A DNA stretch of 64,000 bases, from assembly GCF_029168945.1 (NCBI RefSeq), contig NC_083606.1, forward strand, positions 13,418,041 through 13,482,040, given 5' to 3'. This DNA is from Cannabis sativa. Taxonomy: Eukaryota; Streptophyta; Magnoliopsida; Rosales; Cannabaceae. The position numbers and the translations under genes were made by a program. Below the pieces are notes generated by a model. The model was not told the DNA's origin. It worked only from the letters and a program-made list of their open reading frames with translations, and did not search any database. Below, in pieces: positions 50,124 to 61,246 of the stretch (the first letter of the stretch is position 1; each line of letters opens with the position of its first letter).

Positions 50124-52106
50124 TTGAGCAAGGAGCGGTACTTCCCTTGCACCCATACTTTAGGGACATAACAAACTTCTTGAAGTTGTGCCTGACTCAT
50201 ATTACACTGAAAGGGATAAAGTACCTTCCAGTGCTCTTCATCCTATATGCTGAGCTAGGTTGGCCGCAATCTTTACCTTTCGAGGTGAAGTATTACTTTG
50301 AGCTGAAATCCAATCTAGGCCAGAACATGACTGGATACTTTTACTTTAGCCAGCAGGGCTATCAGTGGTTGGGCGGAACTAATGACACACCCATGTTGAA
50401 GAATGGAGGCTACACCAATAGTTACTTTATGACATATCACGTAAATAGTGTTCACCAATTCTTCCATTGGGTCTCAACCTATAGTCCGCCAATCCCTACA
50501 TTGAAACTAAGGTATAGGGCCAATAATATCTTATCTCTCCTAACTTATTGGCACAACATCTACACATTGGCCTGTGAGGAGAACTTTAGGAAATATGGCA
50601 TGTACCCTTTGGGTGATGGTGTTGCTATTCTAGCCAATCCCCCTGAGGACCTAGGTAATACTCCTGTTGGAAATGAGAAGAGTAGAGGAAAAAGGCCTAC
50701 AGCTGAGAAGGAGAGGAGAAAGTATGATGAAGAGGCCTCCTTGGCCGAGGTGGCTCGGACAGTGAGTCTTCGTTTGAGGACGAAGGGCCTTCGGGTGATA
50801 CTCCTTGGTTAGATTATCTTGAGGATACTGATGGTAGTAATTCTTTTACCTTCACTTGCATTTTGTATTTATTACTTGCATTTTGACCTTGCTATTTTTC
50901 TTTTGCAGACATGACTTCCAGGATCAAGGACTTGATGAAGCGAACATGGAGCAGCCGCTCTGGCAGGCGTGCTCAAAATAAGGTTGCTAGGATAGAGGCT
51001 ACCCTAAACGTGACTCGGACCCCTCTGCCTCCACCTCTTTCAGGCTCACCTCTGGCCAATCAGCCTATCCGTTTCTGAGATCAAATTCTCCTCGAAAGGC
51101 GCCCAACAAAGGCTACCAAAGGCAAGGTCTGGAAACTTCTTCTGGTACAATGAACAAAGAAAAAGAAGTTACCCACAACTACATTGACAGGTGTAATCTT
51201 GTTGCCGGTGACCATCTTCCCGAATCGGAGGGTGATTCCTTGGACTGCCTGACATCCAATGTTTTGAGAGATTTTGCCTTGGTAAGATCTTTTAGACTTG
51301 CCTAGTGCATAATATTACCCATGTGTTGTGCAACTACTTTGTGCAGCTACTTTGTGCAGGTTTTACTAACCTTAGTTCTTTCTTTGTCTCGGAGATTCAT
51401 AAAACTTGGCCATGTCTGTGCCTGAGTTAGAGGCACAACTGTAGCCTTCAGGTAAAAGACTTGAGGACAAGGATGCCTAACTTGCTACGAAGGACAAAGA
51501 GCTTGACGAGGTGGATACAAATTTAGAGGAGGCGGATAAGAAGGTGAGGGAGCTACAGGACCAGCATGACAGTGTGGGTTAGCTGCTTGGTGTTTGCAAT
51601 CAGGAGGTGACTGTTATGACCGCAGAGGTTTCCAAGCTGAGGAACGAGGTGAATGCAACAGAAGCTACTTCCAAGGAAAAGCAGAAGACATTGGATTCTG
51701 CCTTACACAGTCAGGTTGACTTCATGGTCGAGTGTCGTGACTTGGCCATGTAGACATTTTATGAGTTTTACATCCATAATACTGAGGGCAACTTCTCTTA
51801 TGTGGAGTCTCTTGATCGTGTGGGCATGATTGCTCGGGGCAAAGAGCTGTATACAGCCAGTGTAGCCAAGAAGAGTGCTCCAAAAGTGTCTACCAGCTAG
51901 CCTAGCTAGGCTTCTGCTGAGGTACATGCCAACCATGTTGGGCAGGCTGGCCAACTTTCTGTGGAGGCACATGCTGGCCAGGGTTCAGTGAGGTACCTGC
52001 AGTGCAGGTCATTGGCCAGACTGATCCTATCTTGGAGACTTCTGACATTAAGGCTGCCGCCTAGGACCTATCTACTCTAGACTCATCTGCATTTGACAAC
52101 ATTTAA

Positions 52107-52749
52107 TGGCTTTAGTTTTAGTATTTTTTTCGTGCTTTTATTTTGCACTTTTTTGGCTTTGTTCTTGTATGGACTTAAGGCCTTTCACTTTCAAACTAGT
52201 GACTGACCAGGTAGTCTTTAATCGTGGCTTTATCTTCTTTCAATTTTTCTAACATGTAGCTGGCTGGGTAGCCTTTAATCCTAGACTTATGCATTTTATG
52301 TTCACCTTGAAGAATGCCATTCGCACATACTTAGCTATCGATTTCTTACTTTCAAAGCTTTAAATTTTTTAGCTATCTATTTCTTGCTTTCAAAGCTTTT
52401 GATTTTTGTTTTAAGTATATTTGTCCTTGTTCAATGTTGTGCATGGGTGCTCCCCAAGTGATCGAGTAGACTTATGCTCTCTTGGTCACTTGCAATTAAC
52501 CAAGTATATGGATCCTTTGCCTATGTATTTTTTTAAGAGGATCATTTTACACGCATGTTGAACTAAAATAAAAATTAACTTTAAAAAGCTAATTTTTTAG
52601 CAAATTATTTGACACAATTTGAACGGAAAAAACATTTTTTATTCATTAATATGCCTTACATATGCGTTGTTGCTTTGCAACGTACATTTTTTTTTTTTTA
52701 TTTTGTAATAAAAGCTTACAAACATAAAGTATTCTTTTAAAACCTAATT
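52107..52749. other. Spacer between antisense gene and integrase remnant
   Basis: This T-rich sequence with no coding potential probably holds the 3' ends of the two convergent genes of the Tat-like element. Confidence 0.4.
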
Positions 52750-53335
52750 TTTTTCCTACCCCTACGCGGCATACCATGCAAGGGCCATCATTGAAGAGTG
52801 ATGGTCATATAGCTCCTTTCTGAATTCCTGCACGGTGAGTGTGCATGAACCACTACTGAAGAGTAGTGTTTTTTACAAGCGGGCTATTGGTAGTACTTTA
52901 TGAGATTTTCTCCACTCTAATATCTTGGTAGGAGAACCAATTCCATTTTTTCAATGTACCGGCCAAGTTTGTATGCACCTTTACTTGTAAATTTTGTCAC
53001 TTGGTACGGTCTTTTCCAGTTTGGTCCAAACACTCCTGCCGTAGGATCTTTGGCGTTCAGGAATACTTTTCGTAGCACTAAGTGTCCTACAAATAATTTC
53101 CTCTCATTGAATTCTTCATTGAAGTACTAGGAAACTTTTTACTGGTAGGCATGTAGTTTTAAGTTGGCATGGTCTCTTCTTTCTTCTATTTCATCAAGGG
53201 ATTCTACCAACAAGATATGGCTTGTTCCTTGGTCATAGGTTATCCTCCTGTGGGACAATGGTTCCAATTTAATGATCATCATTACTTCATAGCCAAAGGC
53301 TAATGCAAAGGGTGATTTTTTGGTGGTCATCTTCT
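52750..53335 (-). pseudogene. Tat-like integrase C-terminal fragment
   Basis: The minus-strand translation gives KSPFALAFGYEVMMIIKLEP, DEIEERRDHANLKLHAYQ, VGHLVLRKVFLNAKDPTAG and VFGPNWKRPYQVTKF. These are characteristic of the end of integrase in plant Ty3/gypsy polyproteins. It is preceded not by the rest of integrase but directly by gag sequence, marking a large deletion of pol near 53335. Confidence 0.85.
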
Positions 53336-54700
53336 CAGTGGTCTTGCGTGAGACATCATTGTTGTCAGGAAGATCCTACAATGGGTATCAACCTTAACAT
53401 TTTGAAAATCCATTTGGATTTCAAAATATGTGATGTGAGCCAAGGGATCTTCTTTCTCTCTGTACATCCTCCAAGTAGGCCTCATGAACTTGGTAGAAAA
53501 GGGCAACAATTGATGCCTGTAGAGAAAAGTGACCCTTGCGTCCTATCCAACTCTAAGTTGAACAACTTAGGGCCAGACATGCCTTGTATCATATTCTTGA
53601 GCTGATTTAATTTTTTATGCACTAAAGGATCAACATCAACTTGCATTTGCCAGGCAAATTATTGTACTGCCCTGTCTGCCCAGGCTGGCTTGTGGGTGGG
53701 TAGTAGGTACTCTATCAGAGTTGGACAGATTTGGCTTGTTCTGCCCTAGTGGTGGAGTGTTCAGGGGTGGGAGGTACCTGTCCTGAGCATTCCTTCTTCA
53801 GTTCAAGCTAGCTCAAATATCTACTCTTACATGAGGGCCTATTCTAGCAAACATAGAATCTCTGAGTCTTAGGTCAGAATGTGTCTGACCGTTCTGGGGC
53901 AGAACATCATTATTGCCCATAGTATTCTAAGTTCTACGATTAGTGCACTGACCACTTGGCTGACTAGTGGCACTATCATCATTATGACTGGGGTAAGACT
54001 CCTTACTGTGACACCTGCTCTGGCCTTGCATTGGCAGGACTTCTCCTTCTCCCCTCTTCATCTCTAAGTCAACCTTGAAATTGGTCAATCCAACCATACA
54101 ATCTTTTCAATAAAGATCTAGCCATCATTGAGTTGATAGGATGGCCTTGTTTAGGACGCATTTAGTCCCCTGGCCTTGAGGTTTGCCCATGGTCCCTTGG
54201 GCATTAAATTCCCTCTAGGACATAGGGACCTTTTCCTCGACGAGGATCCCTTATTAGGGATGGCTCTTCAACCTGAGATTCAACCATTTCGTTGAACAAT
54301 CTGATCAGGTCGTTAGCCTCTCCAGTAGTTCAGCTCTGCCTATTGGGCTTAGAGGATCATGACTTGTTGATCCATCCGCTCTTGGAATTTGGGTCTCTAC
54401 TGGGTAAAAGCATTGCCCATAGTAGCATGCGTTTCTTATTTGTCATGATGTAGGAGATTTGCATGACCCTAAACTTATCTTACAACTTTTCTCAGCTTGG
54501 CAAGTTCAGTATCATCCCATAGGTCCATGTGGGGTTCATCAATGCTAGGGTTGCCGACCCTAGGTCCAGTCTCTGCAGCATAAACACAAGGTCCAACCCC
54601 TATGCTAGGAACTTCATTAGTTGGCTAGACAGTGGGTCCAACAAGAATTTGTTCACCTAGTTGGACCTTCGTAGGTTTTGGGCAGTTGGCCAAAATGTGT
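53336..54700 (-). pseudogene. Tat-like gag remnant
   Basis: Minus-strand frames include LRLRDSMFARIGPHVRVD and DPLAHITYFEIQMDFQNVKV, typical of the N-terminal and central part of gag in Tat/Retand-type elements. Many stops and shifts are present. The segment ends abruptly at the junction with integrase. Upstream (to 54891) lies the leader, which joins the right LTR with CTCTCAATGAAAGCACTAAA. Confidence 0.65.
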
Positions 54701-54891
54701 TAGCCGACCAGCCATATTTAGGTTAGCCACAACTAGTGACACTTGGACATTAGGATCCGTAGCCATAGGGTCTCACGGTTTAGTTGAATTTTCACATCTT
54801 GTCACAACCATGCAGAATGGAGATCAAGAAGATGAGAGCTTTCAGAACTAGCATTCTAAGCTCTCAATGAAAGCACTAAAATGTTGAATGT

Positions 54892-55692
54892 GGATTTAGC
54901 CAATCGACATAGAGTCTGACTAGGATCAAATTTGGCTTATGACTGTCACGGGTGGAATGATAATAAATGTGAAGGCACAATGATTTATAGAGGTTCAACC
55001 CCTTTGTTAGGGTAATGACCTACTCCCTCTTTTAGTTATATTCACTCTTGAGATGATACCAAGTAGATTATAGGCTGAAACCTTGTAATTTCTAGCTATG
55101 CCTCTCTTTAGTATTATTATGAGAATGTGTTTTGTAGGTGAGAAGTATGAGAAAATAGAGAGAGGACTCTAGGATTTTGTGCTTCTGAGCGTACTTGAGA
55201 CATAGAATTCAGGTTAAGGTCCCTTTTAACGTAGGGTTAAGACCCTTTATATAGTGTTAGGGTTTACAAGGTTTGTTATTTAAAAATATGTAGAATACGG
55301 AGAATATTCCTAAAGAATAGGGTTGTTATTTGTTGATGAAGAATCCCTAATTTTTGTGGGTAGTTTGAACTGTTCTGAAGTCATAGGAATGCTGAAGACA
55401 CTTTAGATGGCTTGTGAGGAAAAAAAAGTGTTGAAGCATATCTGTGCACTTGGCCGGCCAGCCTTGTTGATGGGATGCCCGGAATAGGGGCTGTCTACCC
55501 TGGTCGGCCAGGACCTTACAGGTTTGTGCACATTTTTGTCATTGCTTGTGTCTATTGTGCAACCATAAGTCTTGCAAGTTGAAAGCCTGCACGACACTAA
55601 CCTGGCTAGTTAGTACTGACCTGTCTTCAATGTATTTTTCGCTTTTTACCATGTGGAGGAGCCAGGTTAGGTGAACAAAAATTAGGATAACA
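54892..55692 (-). repeat. Tat-like element, 5' LTR
   Basis: Read on the minus strand it starts TGTTATCCTAATTTT and ends ATTCAACA. It pairs with 42392-43215. The target duplication CACTT follows at 55693-55697. Confidence 0.85.
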
Positions 55693-55821
55693 CACTTATC
55701 ACCAATGATGTTCATTTCTACAGTTTTTTGGAACCTAGATCCAGGTTCCATTTCTCTTGAGAGCTATCATTTTAGTTGACATGGTCCCATTCCAGCCACT
55801 GTGTCTAAATGCTTCTTCTAC
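55693..55821 (-). pseudogene. Copia reverse transcriptase, N-terminal piece
   Basis: The minus strand encodes EEAFRHSGWNGTMSTKMIAL and then KRNGTW, the opening of the copia reverse transcriptase domain. It continues across the Tat-like insertion to 42391 and, on the other side, across the solo LTR to 58082. Confidence 0.85.
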
Positions 55822-58081
55822 TGTAATACCCGGGATTAAGAAAAGGATTAGCAAAACCCTAACTAGATAATTATGAGTTAATTGAGGAATTATATTATTA
55901 TATAGTTCAACATATGTGAAATTATATGAATTTAACATGTTAAGACCCCGTTGGTGAGCCAGGGGCATTTTGGTAATTATGACCCGAGAAGGGTAAATTG
56001 TTGAGATTAATTTAATTACGTGCTTAATAGAACTATATTATTATATAGTATGCATGTATTGTCTTTTCAGGTGTGTTCTGACAGGTTAGCACGGTATAGT
56101 CACACTGAATTTCTAGGCAGGGTTCGGGCCCGAAATGTAAATTGAATTGATTATTTGGCATTTTATTTGACATGTGATAATCTGGAATTTATTTGGCAAT
56201 ATTTGAGTGTGATTTGGCATTTATGCCCTTGAAAATGAATATGTTGGTTTTATAGCCTTAGGGGCAAAATGGTCATTTGACCATAAATGATTTACATTGG
56301 ATTAATTGGATTTTTTTTTGGGAAAATGAATTTATTTCTGGTTTCTCTTTTCTCTCACCCTCTCCCTTTCCCTCTCTTACTATATTGAATTTTTGCAACT
56401 TGGAAATTGAGGAAAAGCTTGGGATTTTGGGCTTGAAACTTGGAATTTCTTGAATTGGCTTGGAATTAGAAGTGAGGTAGATTCTTTACTGAGTTTTAAC
56501 TGATTTGCTTGCTGAAAATTCTTTTGAGATGAGCATGAATTAATTTGATAAGCTTGTTATGCATGTATGAGGATTTATAGCTAATTTTGATGAATTTGAG
56601 TATGTCTATGCTTGAAACTTTGATGTGGTGATTACTTGAGCTATAGATGGGATTTTAGGGTTCCTCTTTACCTTAAATTCAAAATATGTGTGATTAGTTG
56701 TTGCTGAAATTGTTTGGGTAGGCTGAAGTTAAGCTCAAGCTTGAAAGCTTGAATGTTGTGGATTTGAACATGATTTTTAGGTCAAGTTTGGAGCTTGAAA
56801 GTTGTATATGGTTAAATCTGATTTTGGTTGTGGATTTATGCATGAATTTTGTGTTTTTATCCTCTGTTTTGGTTGAGGTTCGAAGTTATGGAAAATTAGC
56901 ATGTTTAAGACCTTAAAAATGGAGTTTTGGGGTGTTCTAAACCCAGTCGTCGCGACGGGATTTTCGGCCGTCATGACCGGATCCGGGCAAAGTGAGAAAT
57001 TCTGTTTTTCTCAATTTTGTTTTGGCCATAACTTTTGACTCGGGACTCCGTTTGGGACGTTCTTTATACCGTTGGAAAGATCTTTTCGAGCTCTATGTGA
57101 TTATCTGTATTTGAAATGCCATGAATTTATTTTATGAATGTGAAATCAGGGGTTAACCCTATTTGTGAAAATCCCGGATTGTGTGTGACTAGGATTACCG
57201 GCACCTGGTCAGGAGCACCCGGGGATTTAGAATCTCTACTATTGCGGGACAACAGGTAAGACAGTGATTAGCACATAGAGTATGCGCAGTGGCGCTTATG
57301 TTGAGAATGATATGCATGAATGTTTAAGTAACCGGGATTAGGGTTATTACCCTAATGGGAACGGTCTAATAGCCTAGGGTTATTACCCTAGTGATATATG
57401 TGTATAAACGCCATGCCATGTTAATTGAAATGAGATTTAAGGATTATGTGCTCAAGGCATAATCAGGTTGGACTCGGTACTCATAACCGAGATGAACCGC
57501 TTCTAAGGCCTTAATGTATTTAGACGTGTGAGAGTAACACGTGGGTCTACGTCATGTAGATTTAATTAGATGTGTGAGCGCAACCACATAGGTCTACGCC
57601 ACGTAGACATAAATGGGCATGATGAAATAATGATCAGGTCTGTGCTATACAGACATATGTGAACGAGCATAATATATTTGTTATGATTTATACTGTCTTG
57701 CTGGGCTTGGCTCACGGGTGCTCTACTGTGCAGGAAAGGGTAAGGCATTAGCTGATCAGCCATGAGTTTCAGGAGCAGGGCGAAGAATGTACATGTTCAT
57801 GCCACTTCAGACCAAGCGGGTTATGGGTCTAACAGTGTTGACTTTTGTATTCTGTTTTGCCGCTTAGGTCGGCTAGTAAGAATGAACTTGTAATAATTTT
57901 TGTAAATATTTTTGGGATCCCAACTATGTTTGTAAAAAGTTTAAATATATTACAAGTTTATTTTCAGTCTGTTTAATATAAAAGTTTAAATTCTGCGCTG
58001 TTTTTAATTAGTAATCCCAGTTAGGGGATTAGGGTTTCATAATCATTTTGGGTAGCGTGCCTAATTATTTAGGGCGTTACA
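55822..58081. mobile_element. Solo LTR, 2260 bp, inserted in copia
   Basis: The insert starts TGTAATACCCGGG and ends GGGCGTTACA. An exact 5-bp target duplication TCTAC flanks it (55817-55821 and 58082-58086). There is no polyprotein inside and no second LTR copy, so it is a solo LTR left by recombination. Length and ends suggest a chromovirus-type Ty3/gypsy family, but the assignment is tentative. The copia frame is restored when it is removed (PTSV before, EEAF after). Confidence 0.88.
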
Positions 58082-60933
58082 TCTACACTGGTAGGTTCTT
58101 GATTATCATAGCTCCATTGAGATTAACCTACATAGACATTAGGCTTGAATATCCCTGCCTTAGCTCTAGTAACCATGGGGTGAGATAGAGCTAAAATGAC
58201 TATTTCGCGTGCTGAAGCATCTATGGTAGCATCAGTTTGAGTACCTGATTGTCTAGAGTTGTTATAGTTGATTAAATCATTGACTGGACTGTGTTGTGAA
58301 CTGACAGGTAAACTATCAATTGAGCCAGGTGAAGTAGTAGAGAAATCAGTTTGTATTACCTGGTTTTGATCATGAGAATCCGACTGAGGTGTTGTGTCTT
58401 CTCTAGGGACTTGAGATGCAACCACTTGGGGCTTAGATGACTAAGAATTTTGTGAGGTAGGAGATTTGTGAGATTGAAATAAGGCTGACCAAGAAGGGAC
58501 ACTAACACACACTGATTGCTCATGCTGTTAGTTATTGAGAATTTTAGTCTTAAAGGGGAAATTATCCTCATTAAATATGGCATTTCTGGATATATAAAGT
58601 CTCCCTCTGGAACTAAGACATTTCTAGCCTTTGTGAGAATCACTATACCATAAATTTACACACTTAACAAAATGAAATTGAAACTTGTGTGTCTAATAAG
58701 GTCGGGTAACAAGCAACTCCAAAGACCTTAAGGAATTCAGGCTTCTTTCCATGAATAATTTCATAGGGAGATTGATTTTTCAACACTGGCGTGGGTAATC
58801 TATTTATTAAGTAAAAAGTAGTTTAGAAGGAATCCCACCAAAATTTTAAAGGCATATGTGCTTGAGCAAGTAAGGTCAAGCCCATCTCAATAATATGCAT
58901 ATGTTTTCTCTCAACTCGACCATTTTGAGCTGAGGTGTGAGGACATGAATACTGAAAATCTATACCATTTTGAATAACACAATCTGCAAGGATTAAAAAT
59001 CACCTCCCTAATTAGTTTTGAGATCTTTAATCTTTCTCCCAAACTGATTTTCAACCAAGGTTTTAAATCGAACAAAGGCTGAAAGAGCCTCATTTTTGGT
59101 TTTGAGGGGTTAGATACAGGTATACCGAGTATAGACATTAACAAAATGAAAATAGAATTTTTAATTTGTATTTGATGTAATTGGTGCTGGACCCCAAAGG
59201 ATTCTGTATCAATTCTAACAGGTTTTTAGCACGATCACAATTAGCATTAAAGGGTAAGGCATGTAATTTTCCATATTGATAGGCTTCACAGAATTTCACT
59301 TTTCCATTGATAATTGACTTTACATTAAATGTACTCAACACTTAACTCAATACATGACTGGAAGGGTGGCCAATCTCTTGTGCCACTTGTCCTTTAGGAA
59401 AATAAACTAGATACATCAACTCGCTGATCATTTGATTTAGACACTACACCAATGAATGATTTAATAGACATCAAATTTAAAAAAAATGTGAGTTGGTGGT
59501 GGGATTTCCTTGTTGGCCAACAACTTGATACAAACCATCTCTAAGAGTCCCTATGAGAAGGACCTTCTTGGTGTCTAGATCCTTCACAAAATATTATTTG
59601 ACAAAAAATTCAACCAACACTTTATTTTTGGATGTCAATTGAGAGATTCTTAAAAAATTCTTAGTAATGTTTGGCACATGTAACACATTTTTTAAAAATA
59701 AGCATTTATTATCACGAGAGATCAAGAGCTAGTACAAACATGAGAAAATTTGAAATGACTACCATTGCCCATTATAAGAGTTTCCTCACCAGTGTAGTCT
59801 GTTCTCTGGGTCATATTGTTGGTGTCCGATGTGATGTGACTACTGGCTCCAAAAATCCACATACCAAGCTCCATCTCCAATCATTTTAGGTGTAGCAATG
59901 AAAACAAATGCTCCATTGATGTTTCTATTTTGAGATCCTTTACTGCCAGAGGTAGCTCCAGATGCAGATGGGTATGAACTCATGTAAGTTTCATCATAAC
60001 GATTATAACAATAGGTAACAAAGTGGCCATATCGATCACACATCTGACAAGTTGGTTTGGAGTTGTTATTCCTGCCATCTCCTCTACCTCTAAACCTACT
60101 AGGATCTCTGAATCCTCTCTGATGAGTTGAGTTGCCACAATTTTCTTGTGCCAAATTGACCTGTATTGTTGCCTCTATTTCTAGAGAAGTTGGGATATTT
60201 GGTTGCAGCAACATTAATAGTTGGAAAGGAGAGATTGAGATTTTCAGTTGCTCCTAGCAGTGTTGTTAACCTATCAAGTTTGTCATTAAAGCTCAAAAGA
60301 ATATCCTATAGTTCTTTCCAGTTTGTAGACAGTTTAGCTTCAACTTGAAGCATAATGGGTAGATACTCAATATCAAGCCCATAGAGAATATTTGACACTA
60401 GTAGTTTTTTCAGATAGGGGTCACCTGCTAGGGCCAAAATATCAGCCCATTGACATTTTTGTTGAAGTTAGTCATCCATGGACATCTACTTTCATGCGAG
60501 AATGAGCCCCAAATAACGTCTCCAAAGCCTGTCGTAAGCTTGAAGATGAGTTAGGATCCATCGCTTCAGTGGCGATACTTTCTGTTATTGATCCAGAGAG
60601 CCATCCTAGTAGCAGCTGGTCATTGACGATCCAGATCTGAAACTCTGGATTTGCTGTTGCGCCCTCTTCTCTTGTCGACAGATTTGTAGGGAGGAACTCG
60701 ATTGGTTTCACTTCGGTACCTTTCAAGTATCCATCCAATCAGTGACCACGAATAATAGTTGAAACCATTGTCTTCCACAATGTGTAGTTATTCCCGTCAA
60801 GCTTAAGTACAAAAGGTTGATTCAATGTAGTAACAATTTGAGATCCAACAACACATGTTGAAGACATACAGGATTGAGCTACTGCACTCGAGGTGATCAA
60901 TTCACCTGAACGAGCTGGAGTTTGGTCTGCCAT
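58082..60933 (-). pseudogene. Copia gag, protease and integrase
   Basis: Gag starts at 60933 (MADQTPARSGEL, then FVLKLDGNNYTLWKTMVSTI) and, after a stop at 60739, continues with MDGYLKGTEV. A zinc knuckle CQMCDRYGHFVTYC lies near 60045-60005, followed by protease at about 59850. Integrase follows with VKSIINGKVKFCEAYQYGKL near 59300, and its core and C-terminal linker run down to HPMVTRAKAGIFKPNVYVG at 58123. The many stops and shifts show a dead copy. Gag wording and the roughly 5-kb size fit a small copia lineage such as Ale. Confidence 0.85.
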
Positions 60934-60971
60934 GGAGCTAGAGCAAGAGAAGCACTATTGGTGCAGAAAGT

Positions 60972-60984
60972 GGCTCTGATACCA
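60972..60984 (-). other. Copia primer-binding site (initiator tRNA-Met)
   Basis: The minus strand reads TGGTATCAGAGCC just inside the right-hand LTR, fixing the element's orientation. Confidence 0.9.
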
Positions 60985-60986
60985 AG

Positions 60987-61246
60987 TTTTAAACATGGTA
61001 AACAGAGAAAAAATGACAGAAGAATGAAAAACTCAACTCACTTCTAATGAGGCTGGCCCCTTTATATTTATATTCAATAAATGAGTATTATAGAATCATT
61101 TAGAAAATTGTACCAATTATATACACGTTTGATAAGACAAAAGAATATGCTAGCAAAAGTATAAAAATTGTTAGCCTAGGGATTTACACAAAATCTGTTA
61201 TGCCACCTCAGCAATAGTAGTAGTGGGAGAATTTTATTTCTTGACA
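60987..61246 (-). repeat. Copia 5' LTR
   Basis: Partner of 38381-38639; see the shared blocks noted there. A TATA-like run (TTTATATTTATA) lies within it. Confidence 0.85.

Larger units (their letters stand above)
44285..52106 (+). pseudogene. Antisense gene of Tat-like element (putative gypsy-type transposon protein), interrupted
   Basis: The gene runs opposite to gag-pol. It starts MNPCDYWGGDNQINENLLCL at 44285 with a Ser/acidic region, then runs through broken frames to about 45115. The nested LTR element at 45189-50123 splits it. It resumes with the longest block, 50147-50812 (221 codons: HPYFRDITNFLKLCLTHITL, ELGWPQSLPFEVKYYFELKS), which resembles the putative plant transposon protein family found antisense in Tat elements. 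A charged region rich in Lys/Glu and likely coiled-coil follows to about 52100. An intron near 50830-50910 (TGCAG/ACATGACTTCC) fits a spliced gene. Its role in the element is not known. Confidence 0.6.
42392..55692 (-). mobile_element. Tat-like Ty3/gypsy LTR retrotransposon, 13.3 kb, internally deleted
   Basis: Two homologous LTRs of about 0.8 kb bound the element, and an exact 5-bp target duplication CACTT flanks it (42387-42391 and 55693-55697). A polypurine tract GGGAAAAAA (minus strand) sits beside the left LTR, so the element reads right to left. The surviving coding sequence is part of gag joined to the integrase C terminus, all on the minus strand. A separate plus-strand gene fills much of the remaining interior, an arrangement known from Tat-lineage elements. 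A 4.9-kb LTR element is nested at 45189-50123. Confidence 0.9.
38381..61246 (-). mobile_element. Ty1/copia retrotransposon, about 5 kb originally, split by three insertions
   Basis: Related LTRs of about 260 bp lie at both ends. The minus-strand start is TGTCAAGAAATAAAA, seen at 38639 and 61246. A primer-binding site complementary to initiator tRNA-Met follows the right-hand LTR (60972-60984), so the element reads right to left. Gag, zinc knuckle, integrase, reverse transcriptase and RNase H appear in the copia order. Subtracting the insertions at 39487-41817, 42392-55692 and 55822-58081 leaves about 4.96 kb, normal for copia. The outer left boundary is approximate, and I could not identify the element's own target duplication. 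Confidence 0.9.

Noticed and set aside
42392..55692. Reading 42392-43215 and 54892-55692 as separate unrelated insertions
   Set aside because: They align over their length and are bounded by the same CACTT target duplication, so they are the two LTRs of one element.
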